Shown here: piece by piece, positions 34,252 to 41,437 of the stretch | Position numbering within the stretch: position 1 is the stretch's first letter | Layout: each line of letters starts with the position of its first letter | NCBI RefSeq assembly: GCF_029626105.1 | Contig: NZ_JARUBH010000009.1 | Coordinates: 5,394,001 to 5,458,000 of the forward strand | DNA length: 64,000 nt | Source: Solwaraspora sp. WMMD792 | Lineage (GTDB): Bacteria > Actinomycetota > Actinomycetes > Mycobacteriales > Micromonosporaceae | Direction of reading: 5' to 3' | Made by a program: the position numbers and the translations under genes | Notes under the pieces: model-generated | Seen by the model: only the letters and a program-made list of their open reading frames with translations | Databases searched by the model: none | What the model was told of the DNA's origin: nothing

Positions 34252-35220
34252 ATGACCTCGCTGGCACCGATCCGGTCCGATGTCGTACTGCGTCGGATGG
34301 AGGCATACGCGCCGGAGCGCTCGGTCACCGTGGAGGAGATCGCGACAGGGCTGGGGCTCAACCGCTACCAGACCCGGCTGTTTCGCCGAATCCGCGGGCT
34401 GGACCGATTGCGCATCGACCCCGACCTCGGGCTCTTCGACCTGGTCCGCCCGCCCGCCGAGGCGCTGCTGGCTAGCGTCGACGAACGCGACCGCATCCGC
34501 TACCTGATCTTCGCGCACACCGCGCAGGACCTCACCCCGACCAATCTGATCGCGGCCGACGGGCTGCGTGAACGCCTCGGCCTCACCAACGCCGAGGCGT
34601 TCGCGGTGACCCAGCACGCCTGCGCCAGCGGCTTGCTCGCCGTCGAGGTCGCCGGCGAGCTGCTGCGCGCCGACGGTGAGCCGGACGCGCTCGCGCTGGT
34701 GCTCACCGGCGAACAGCCGTTCACCAGGGCGATCCAGGTGCTCTGGAACACCTCGATCATCGGCGAGGCATCCTCCGCCTGCCTGATCGGCCTTGGCGGT
34801 GCGGGCACCCGGGTGCTGTCGTACACCTCACGCACCGTGGGTGAGTTCTTCGACGGGTACCAACTCGCCGGGAAGGCACTGCACCGCTTCGGCAGCACCT
34901 ACCACACCTACCTGGCAGAGGTGATCCGGGAGGCGCTGGACGCCGCCGCGCTGGAGCTGGACGACATCACAATGGTCATCCCCCACAACGTCAACGTCTC
35001 CTCCTGGGTCACCATCTGCGCCACGCTCGGGTTGGATCGGGACCGTGTCTTCCTGGACAACGTCGGCGAATACTCGCACTGCTCCTGTTCGGACCCTTTT
35101 CTCAACCTCGCGACGCTCGCCGACCGTGGCGCACTGGTCGAGGGAGGCCGCTACCTGGTGACCGCCGTCGGCCTGGGCGCCACCTACTCCGCCATGGTCG
35201 TCGAATGCGCAGGGAGTTGA
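34252..35220 (+). CDS. KASIII-like ketosynthase/acyltransferase
   Basis: The 322-residue thiolase-fold protein has Cys124 in VTQHACASG and His245 in VIPHNVN, the first two members of the FabH triad. The usual GN-T-S-A-A block is GEYSHCSCS (272-280), so the third residue appears to be Glu273 instead of Asn. This could change decarboxylative condensation into acyl transfer or another Claisen-type reaction. It is the first rightward gene. The carrier-protein gene downstream suggests it uses an ACP-bound substrate. Confidence 0.82.
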   Translation: MTSLAPIRSDVVLRRMEAYAPERSVTVEEIATGLGLNRYQTRLFRRIRGLDRLRIDPDLGLFDLVRPPAEALLASVDERDRIRYLIFAHTAQDLTPTNLIAADGLRERLGLTNAEAFAVTQHACASGLLAVEVAGELLRADGEPDALALVLTGEQPFTRAIQVLWNTSIIGEASSACLIGLGGAGTRVLSYTSRTVGEFFDGYQLAGKALHRFGSTYHTYLAEVIREALDAAALELDDITMVIPHNVNVSSWVTICATLGLDRDRVFLDNVGEYSHCSCSDPFLNLATLADRGALVEGGRYLVTAVGLGATYSAMVVECAGS

Positions 35221-35222
35221 GC

Positions 35223-36617
35223 ATGTCCACCCGATACCTGCGTACGCTGAAGCGGGCCCTGACCGACTCGGCGGACACGCCGCTGGTGCTGTTGTGCAAT
35301 TTCGAGGCCGAGGCGCAGTGGGCCCGAGGCCACGTGGGGCTGCCGGCGCCGCCAGCGGGTGCCACCCGTCCGCTGGTCGCCGCGATGGAGGAGTTGGGCG
35401 TACTGCTCGCCGGGACGGGCGATGCGATCGTGCTCAGCCGTCCACTCGACCCCGACTACCGGGACTACCTGACGCAACAGGGCCTGGCGTTGCCAGACGT
35501 GCTGGTGCCCGAGAACAGCCGACCCGAGCGCTCCACCACCGCAAACGCGCTCGACTCGCCGGTCTTGCTCGATCGTCTGCGCCGGCTCGGTGCGGCCGGC
35601 GCCCGTGTCCTACCCATGGGAACCACCGCGGACGAGGAAGAGCTGGCCCGCCGCTGCGGTCTCCGCCTGGCCACACCGGACTCCACTGTGGTAGAGCAGG
35701 TGAACAGCAAGATCTACGGTCGACGACTGGTTGAGGCGGCCGGCCTGCGGCCGGTGCCCGGAGCATGCTGCGAAACCCGGCAGGAACTGGCCGACGTGCT
35801 GGCCCAATACCGGCTCCGGTTGGAGTCGGGGGAGCCGCTGGTCGTCAAGGATGCCTACGGCGTCTCCGGCAAGGGACTGCTGGTGCTGGAGAACCCCGGG
35901 CGGGCGGCGCAGTTGTTGCGCATGGTGGACCGTCGGGCCGCCCGCACCGGCGACGACCGGATCCACGTGGTCGTCGAGGAGTGGTTACCCAAGCGGTGCG
36001 ACCTCAACTACCAGGTCACCATCGCGCGGGACGGGCGGGCCGGGCTCGACTTCGTCAAGCAGGCGCTCACCGCGCAGGGTGTGCACCAGGGCCACCTGAT
36101 GCCGGCCGAGTTGAGCGCCGAACAGTACCGGCAGATCGAGTACGCCGCCGGTGAGGTCGCGTCCCGGCTGCACGCCGATGGTTACCACGGCGTGGTGGGT
36201 GTGGACGCCATCGTTGGCGCCGACGAGACGGTCTACCCGGTGCTGGAGATCAACGCACGGCTGAACATGTCCACTTACCAGGGCGGGGTCACCGAGTTGT
36301 GCCAGCCACCCGGGGCGGTCGCGCTAGCCCGGCACTACCCTCTGCGGCTCGCCGCGTCCCTGGAGTTCGACGCCGTACGTCAGGCACTGACCACGGTGAG
36401 CGCCGCCCGGGACACGGAGCAGGTGCTGGTCACCTGCTTCGCCACCGCCAACGCCAACGCGCTGCTGCCTGTCGGCGCCGGCAGCCCGGCGGATCCGTTC
36501 GACGGCCGACTGTACGCCCTGCTGGTGGCCGCTGACCGCGACCGGCTCAGCCACCTCGACCGCGCGGTGCGCGCCGCCGTCGCCACCCTGTCCGTTCCGG
36601 AGGAGAGCCATGACTGA
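35223..36617 (+). CDS. ATP-grasp ligase, BtrJ-like (loads an amino acid on an ACP)
   Basis: The 464-residue protein has ATP-grasp motifs LVVKDAYGVSGKGLLVL, VVEEWLPKR and PVLEINARLNMSTYQGG. With the BtrK-like and BtrI-like genes that follow, it matches the butirosin module in which BtrJ ligates glutamate to the carrier protein BtrI. The substrate here is not proven; glutamate is the simplest reading. ATG 35223 is chosen for AGGGAG at 7 nt. It lies 2 bp after the KASIII stop and overlaps the decarboxylase start by 8 bp. Confidence 0.82.
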   Translation: MSTRYLRTLKRALTDSADTPLVLLCNFEAEAQWARGHVGLPAPPAGATRPLVAAMEELGVLLAGTGDAIVLSRPLDPDYRDYLTQQGLALPDVLVPENSRPERSTTANALDSPVLLDRLRRLGAAGARVLPMGTTADEEELARRCGLRLATPDSTVVEQVNSKIYGRRLVEAAGLRPVPGACCETRQELADVLAQYRLRLESGEPLVVKDAYGVSGKGLLVLENPGRAAQLLRMVDRRAARTGDDRIHVVVEEWLPKRCDLNYQVTIARDGRAGLDFVKQALTAQGVHQGHLMPAELSAEQYRQIEYAAGEVASRLHADGYHGVVGVDAIVGADETVYPVLEINARLNMSTYQGGVTELCQPPGAVALARHYPLRLAASLEFDAVRQALTTVSAARDTEQVLVTCFATANANALLPVGAGSPADPFDGRLYALLVAADRDRLSHLDRAVRAAVATLSVPEESHD

Positions 36618-38010
36618 GCCGGCCATCGAAGGCCACACCGTCCAGGGCGTGCCCGTCGCCGAACTGGCCGACCGGTACGGCACCCCGCTGTACCTCTACG
36701 ACGGTGAGGTCATCCGCGAGACGTACCGGCAGCTTCGCGGACTGCTCGACACGTCGGTCGAGATCTACTACTCGCTCAAGGCCAACCCCAACATCAGCAT
36801 CTGTTCGTTGCTGCATTCCCTGGGCGCTGGCGCCGAGGTCTCGTCCCTGGCCGAACTGGTGACCGCCCGCCGGGCCGGGGTGCCGGCGAGGGAAATCATC
36901 TTCCTCGGCCCGGGCAAGTCGGCGGCGGAGCTGGCCGCCTGTATCGAGCAGGGCATCGGTGCGATCGTGTGCGAATCGATCGAGGAGGTCCACGCCGTCG
37001 ACGCGATGGCGGGTGCGCTGCCCCGCAACGCAGGCGAGGCGGTACGGGTCATGTTGCGGGTCAACCCGGCGTTCGTCACCAAGGGATCGCGGCTGGCCAT
37101 GGGGGGCAAACCGCGGCAGTTCGGCATCGATCAGGAACTGGTCGCCGAGGCCGGCCCGGCCCTGCGGGCGCTGCGCCACGTACGGATGATCGGCCTGCAT
37201 GCCTACATGGGCACGCGCATCCTCGACGCCGCTGACATCGCGCACAACACCCGCAGCGTGCTCACCGCGGCGGCGGACCTCGCCACCGCGCTGGACCTGC
37301 GGCTGGACGTCGTCGACGTCGGTGGCGGCTTCGGCGTCCCCTACTTCGACAACGAGTCCCCCCTCGACATCGAGGCGGTGGCCGACGGCGTCAATTCCGC
37401 CGTGGCGCGGTTCCACGACGAGCACCCCCACACCCGGATCATCACCGAGCTGGGCCGCTACCTGGTCGGCGGGTCGGGGACCTACGTGGTCCGCGCGCGC
37501 TACGTGAAAGCGTCGCGAGGCGAGTGGTTCGTCGTCGCCGACGGCGGCACCAACCACCACATGGCGGCGGTCGGTATCGGCAGTTTCGTCAAACGGAACT
37601 TTCCCATCCGGTCGCTGAGCCGACCCACCGACCCGCCCGCGCGGGACTACACGGTCACCGGACCGCTCTGCACGCCCAACGACGTCGTCGGCAAGAAAGT
37701 GCCGCTGCCCGAGGTCCGCCCGGGCGACCTGATCGGCGTCGAACGCTCCGGCGCGTACGGACCCAGCGCCTCGCCGGTGCACTTTCTCAGTCACGGCCAT
37801 CCGTCGGAGGTGCTCGTGCTCGACGGCCTAGCGCACCTGGTCCGCCGGGCGGACACCGTGGAGGACCTGCTCCGGCCGCAGAATCTCGTCGTTCCCGCCG
37901 CGCCGGTCCCGGGCACGCCGGCGCTGCCGGACCGACCGTCGGCTGCTGCCGTGCCGACGGTGCCGGACCCGCCGTCCATCCCGGTGCCCGCCGGACCGGC
38001 GGCCACCTGA
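36610..38010 (+). CDS. PLP-dependent acyl-ACP amino acid decarboxylase, BtrK-like
   Basis: The 466-residue fold-III enzyme is of the diaminopimelate/ornithine decarboxylase family: K57 in YYSLKANPN binds PLP, GGGFGVPYF binds phosphate, and GPLCTPNDV holds the active-site Cys. BtrK decarboxylates gamma-glutamyl-ACP to GABA-ACP; this is the closest functional parallel. The last 55 residues are almost only Ala, Pro and Val, a tail not usual for the family. The gap to the ACP gene is 96 bp. Confidence 0.83.
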   Translation: MTEPAIEGHTVQGVPVAELADRYGTPLYLYDGEVIRETYRQLRGLLDTSVEIYYSLKANPNISICSLLHSLGAGAEVSSLAELVTARRAGVPAREIIFLGPGKSAAELAACIEQGIGAIVCESIEEVHAVDAMAGALPRNAGEAVRVMLRVNPAFVTKGSRLAMGGKPRQFGIDQELVAEAGPALRALRHVRMIGLHAYMGTRILDAADIAHNTRSVLTAAADLATALDLRLDVVDVGGGFGVPYFDNESPLDIEAVADGVNSAVARFHDEHPHTRIITELGRYLVGGSGTYVVRARYVKASRGEWFVVADGGTNHHMAAVGIGSFVKRNFPIRSLSRPTDPPARDYTVTGPLCTPNDVVGKKVPLPEVRPGDLIGVERSGAYGPSASPVHFLSHGHPSEVLVLDGLAHLVRRADTVEDLLRPQNLVVPAAPVPGTPALPDRPSAAAVPTVPDPPSIPVPAGPAAT

Positions 38011-38106
38011 CCCGTCCAGTAGCCGTCGATGTGACCGCCGCCGGCTCAAGCAGTCCACGCCGTGTCACCCCGGTCTGCGGACCGGGTATCCCGAGAGGAA
38101 GAACCC

Positions 38107-38364
38107 ATGGAACGTAACGAGATCGTCGAGAGCATCCAGGCCGCGCTGACCGAGGTGCTGATGCGTGACTCCGGCCCGCTGTCCGAGGGCACCCGGCTCT
38201 TCGAGGACATGCACCTCGACTCCACCGCCATCCTCGAACTACTCATGGCACTGGAGGACAACATCGGCATCGAGGTGGACCCGGAAAACCTGAACATGGA
38301 CGACTTCCGCACAGTGGGCACCCTGACCGACTTCCTGGAGCGTGCCCGCAAGGTGAGTTCCTGA
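38107..38364 (+). CDS. Acyl carrier protein, BtrI-like
   Basis: This 85-residue, acidic carrier protein has the phosphopantetheine serine S39 in EDMHLDSTAILELLMAL. It is the only carrier protein in the locus and probably holds the amino-acyl chain for the ligase, decarboxylase, KAS-like and dehydrogenase proteins. A holo-ACP synthase gene of the same operon (41.1 kb) could activate it. ATG 38107 follows GAGAGGAAG. Confidence 0.88.
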   Translation: MERNEIVESIQAALTEVLMRDSGPLSEGTRLFEDMHLDSTAILELLMALEDNIGIEVDPENLNMDDFRTVGTLTDFLERARKVSS

Positions 38365-38400
38365 CCGCCACGCCCACCGCCCACCATGGAGGACGTGGCG

Positions 38401-39261
38401 ATGTCTCTGACCCTGCGCGGCGCGGCAGCCCTCGTACGTCCCGACGGCAACCCGTACGAACGTGACCAGGCGCTGTTGGCCTACCAACGGGATCTGCTCG
38501 CGCCGTACGGAATCGAGGTCGACGAGGACCTGATGAAGCAGTCCCGCAACATCGGGTTCCGCGAGATGGCCGAGGAGTTGATGGAGCGCTGCCCCAGCCC
38601 GTTCGGAACTCCCGACCTGTTGATCCTGGCCTACGGCCTGCCCGACCGCTATCCCCTCAAGACCGTCACCACCCGGCTGAACGCTCTGTTCGGCGGGCGC
38701 AGCCGCAGTTTCGCGCTCTCCGAGCAGGGCCTGCGGGCACCGTTCACCGCGTTGCGGGTCGCCGACGCATACGCCCGGTCCGGCAAGGCAGCCAGCCTGG
38801 CCCTGTTCGTCTGCGAGCAGACCACGCTGCCGTATCGGGATCCGCTGGTGCACGACACTCCCCTGCTGGACAGCGCCGTCTTGCTCTACTTCGACACCGA
38901 CAACGACACCGGCGCGAGGTCCGGTTTCCGCTTCCGCACCGCCCGGGCGGCCGGCGTTGACGTACCGCTAAGTGATCTGCTGGCCGATCAACGTCCCGGC
39001 CTGCCGCCCGGGCTGGCGCTGCTGGTCGCCGGTCCGTGGCCGCCGGACGATCAGCTCGGCGGGGTCGGCCTGCCAGTGCACCGCTGCCAGCCCGGCGGCT
39101 ACTCCACCAGCGTCTGGCTGGACCTGGCCCGTCACCACGACGAATGGGTCGACCGTTACGCCAGCCTGGTTCTGTGTGACACCGATCCGCGAACCGGCCG
39201 CAGCCAACTCGCCGTACTTACCAACACCTGCGCACCCGAGCTCAGGGAGGCTCGACTGTGA
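38401..39261 (+). CDS. Half-size thiolase-fold protein without a catalytic cysteine
   Basis: The 286-residue protein resembles the N-terminal half of ketosynthases: YGLPDRYPLKTVTTRLNALF, then FALSEQGLRAPFTALRVADAY and SLALFVCEQTT. In the place of the nucleophilic Cys stands SEQG, and there is no HPN or GN block, so it cannot act as a normal ketosynthase. It may pair with the KASIII-like protein as a chain-length-factor-like partner. It overlaps the next gene by 4 bp. The family is not certain. Confidence 0.65.
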   Translation: MSLTLRGAAALVRPDGNPYERDQALLAYQRDLLAPYGIEVDEDLMKQSRNIGFREMAEELMERCPSPFGTPDLLILAYGLPDRYPLKTVTTRLNALFGGRSRSFALSEQGLRAPFTALRVADAYARSGKAASLALFVCEQTTLPYRDPLVHDTPLLDSAVLLYFDTDNDTGARSGFRFRTARAAGVDVPLSDLLADQRPGLPPGLALLVAGPWPPDDQLGGVGLPVHRCQPGGYSTSVWLDLARHHDEWVDRYASLVLCDTDPRTGRSQLAVLTNTCAPELREARL

Positions 39262-39860
39262 ACCCCGCACCCCCGGCGTCGCCGAACCCGGCGGGCACGC
39301 CGTACCCGCTTGTTCTGGACGCGCTGCACCGTCGAGCGGCAGCCGGCCGGCTGGTCGCGTCTCCCACCGGCCATGTTCTCGCCTCCACTGTGGCTCTGCC
39401 CGACGCGCCGCCCGGGCCGCTGACCCGTTTCGGCCTCGCCGTCGCCGAGGCCACCCCCGAGTCCGCCTTCGGTGAGGGGCCTGCCGCCGACCGCTTCGCG
39501 TCAGCCCTGCTGCCGGCGCACCGCGAGCTGCTGGACACCACCCTCGGCCACGCACTGCGTCACCTCGAAGGCCGCACCTCAGGGGACACCACGCTGCTGG
39601 CCAAGCAGCTCGTCGTCGGCCAGCTGGCCGACATCGCGCTGCGGCTGGCCGAGGACGCGTTCGTTCCCGAGGTACGCCGGCACGCCGACCGGTACGCCCG
39701 GTGGCGCTGTCACCTGCGCCTGGTCGATATCGGCCGGGACCTGCTGCGGTTGCTGGGCGCCAGCGGCTTCCTCGCCGACGGACCTGCCGGTGACCTGCAC
39801 CTCGCCGAGGTGGTCGGCAACGTCTACCTGCACCCCGATACGGAGAACGCCGATGACTGA
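39258..39860 (+). CDS. Hypothetical protein, acyl-CoA dehydrogenase C-domain-like
   Basis: The last 110 of 200 residues resemble the helical C-terminal domain of acyl-CoA dehydrogenases (TTLLAKQLVVGQLADIALRL, then DLLRLLGASGFLADGPAGDL). The N-terminal and beta-barrel domains are absent, so it cannot bind FAD alone. It lies between the half thiolase-fold gene and a full-length dehydrogenase, overlapping both. It may be a non-catalytic partner of the dehydrogenase. GTG start at 39258. Confidence 0.6.
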   Translation: MNPAPPASPNPAGTPYPLVLDALHRRAAAGRLVASPTGHVLASTVALPDAPPGPLTRFGLAVAEATPESAFGEGPAADRFASALLPAHRELLDTTLGHALRHLEGRTSGDTTLLAKQLVVGQLADIALRLAEDAFVPEVRRHADRYARWRCHLRLVDIGRDLLRLLGASGFLADGPAGDLHLAEVVGNVYLHPDTENADD

Positions 39861-41085
39861 GCTTCGCGAGGCCGCCCCGTCAGCGGGAACGGACCTACTC
39901 GACGAACGCACGCGAGAGCTGGCCGGCTACTGCGCGTCAATGATTGGTCGGCTGCGCGCGATCGGGCAGCGGCTGGACCGGGATCCGGACGCCATCACCG
40001 AGTTCCTCGACGAGCCGGAGGTGCGCTTTCCCGTTCAGGGGATGCTGCCGCCGCCGTACCGCTCGACGGGAGAGTTCCCAGCGCCGCTGGTGGAAGCGAG
40101 CAGCACCGTCCTCGGCCAGGTGGTCGCCACGGAGCAGGTGGCCTACGGCGATCCCAACGTGATCCTGGCCTCCCCCGGGCCGTCGCTGTCCGGCGGGGTC
40201 GTCCAGGCGCTGGCCGACGAGCAGCAGCGGCAGCGCTACTTCGGCCGGCTGACTGCCGCTCCCACCCACACGTTCTTCGCCCTGACCGAACCGGCCAAAG
40301 GCTCGGCTGCAGCGGAACTGGAAACAACGCTGGCCCCGGCACCGGATGGCGGCTGGCTGCTCAACGGGGTGAAGTGCTACATCGGCAACGGCGCACGCGC
40401 CCAGATCGGTGTGGTGTTCTGCCGGCGAGCACCCGGGCCATGGGGAATCGAGGCCGTGCTGCTGGACACCAGCGCGCCAGGGTTCAGCGGCGAACTGCTG
40501 CCCACCGTCGGCCTGCGCGGCGCGCGGATCAGCCGGTTGCGTTTCCAGGACGTCGTGGTGGCCCCGGAGGACCTGCTCGGCGCGCATCGGTCCCCCAGCC
40601 GGCGAGGGCTCTACGGCGCTACGTACATCCTCTACCGGTTCCGCCCTGGCATCGCGGCGATGGCGATCGGCTGTGCCCAGGCCGCCTGCGACTATCTGCG
40701 CACGCACCGCTCGACGCTGGCGCGGTGGGACCGGCACCGACTCGACGGCATTCTGGACCGCGTCGCCGCGGTCCGGCATCGGACGTACGCGGTGGCCGCC
40801 GGCATCGACGCCGGCGTGGTCGACGTGGCCGGCATCGGCGCGGTCAAGGCGCGCGCGGCGCGGATCGCCGAGGACGCCACCCGGCTGGTGGCCGAACTGT
40901 TGGGCCCCGCCTGCCTGATTGAGCATCCCTGGGTCGAGAAGACCTACCGCGACGTGCGGGCGTTCGAACTGATGGAGGGCACGACGAACCTACACGCCAT
41001 GGCGGTCTTCCAGAGCCTGCTGCGGGGTCAGGCGGCCTCGCAGCCGGTGGCACAGCGGGCGGTCGACGGTGCGGCTCGGCATTGA
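39853..41085 (+). CDS. Acyl-CoA/acyl-ACP dehydrogenase
   Basis: This 410-residue protein keeps the dehydrogenase plan: FFALTEPAKGSAAAELETTL (FAD and substrate contacts), DVVVAPEDLLGA and ELMEGTTNLHAMAV near the usual catalytic-base region. It probably introduces a double bond into the carrier-bound chain, or works in the reverse direction. ATG 39853 lies in the end of the preceding gene. The stop overlaps the phosphopantetheinyl transferase gene by 17 bp. Confidence 0.83.
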   Translation: MTELREAAPSAGTDLLDERTRELAGYCASMIGRLRAIGQRLDRDPDAITEFLDEPEVRFPVQGMLPPPYRSTGEFPAPLVEASSTVLGQVVATEQVAYGDPNVILASPGPSLSGGVVQALADEQQRQRYFGRLTAAPTHTFFALTEPAKGSAAAELETTLAPAPDGGWLLNGVKCYIGNGARAQIGVVFCRRAPGPWGIEAVLLDTSAPGFSGELLPTVGLRGARISRLRFQDVVVAPEDLLGAHRSPSRRGLYGATYILYRFRPGIAAMAIGCAQAACDYLRTHRSTLARWDRHRLDGILDRVAAVRHRTYAVAAGIDAGVVDVAGIGAVKARAARIAEDATRLVAELLGPACLIEHPWVEKTYRDVRAFELMEGTTNLHAMAVFQSLLRGQAASQPVAQRAVDGAARH

Positions 41086-41437
41086 TCTGGTCGCCGTAAA
41101 CGAACTGGACCGGCTCCTGCGCCGGGGCTGGTTCGTGCGGTACGTCTTCGCTGCCGAGGAACTGGCCCAGGCGGAGACGCTCGGCGACAGCCGACGCCGG
41201 GAGTACCTGGCGGGACGGTTCGCTGCGAAGGAAGCGGTGCTCAAGGTCCTGGGCACCGGCCTGTTCGAGGGGGTCGCTCCCCGGGACATCGCGTTGCTGC
41301 GCCGCCCCGGCGGGGCACCCCACGTCACGTTGCGGGGCAGCGCCGCCCAGGCAGCACGGTCGGCCTCGATCACCCACGTGACCGTCTCCGTCACCCACAA
41401 GCGGGACCTGGTCGCCGTGGTCGCTGCCGGATGGTGA
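41069..41437 (+). CDS. Holo-ACP synthase (AcpS-type phosphopantetheinyl transferase)
   Basis: The 122-residue protein has the two AcpS signatures: GIDLVAVNELDRL with the Mg-binding Asp, and LAGRFAAKEAVLKVLG with the Glu and Lys. It transfers phosphopantetheine from CoA to a carrier-protein serine. Its place at the end of the biosynthetic operon makes the 38.1-kb ACP its likely target. GTG 41069 starts at the conserved RLGIDL strand. It overlaps the regulator start (ATGGTGA). Confidence 0.87.
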   Translation: MRLGIDLVAVNELDRLLRRGWFVRYVFAAEELAQAETLGDSRRREYLAGRFAAKEAVLKVLGTGLFEGVAPRDIALLRRPGGAPHVTLRGSAAQAARSASITHVTVSVTHKRDLVAVVAAGW

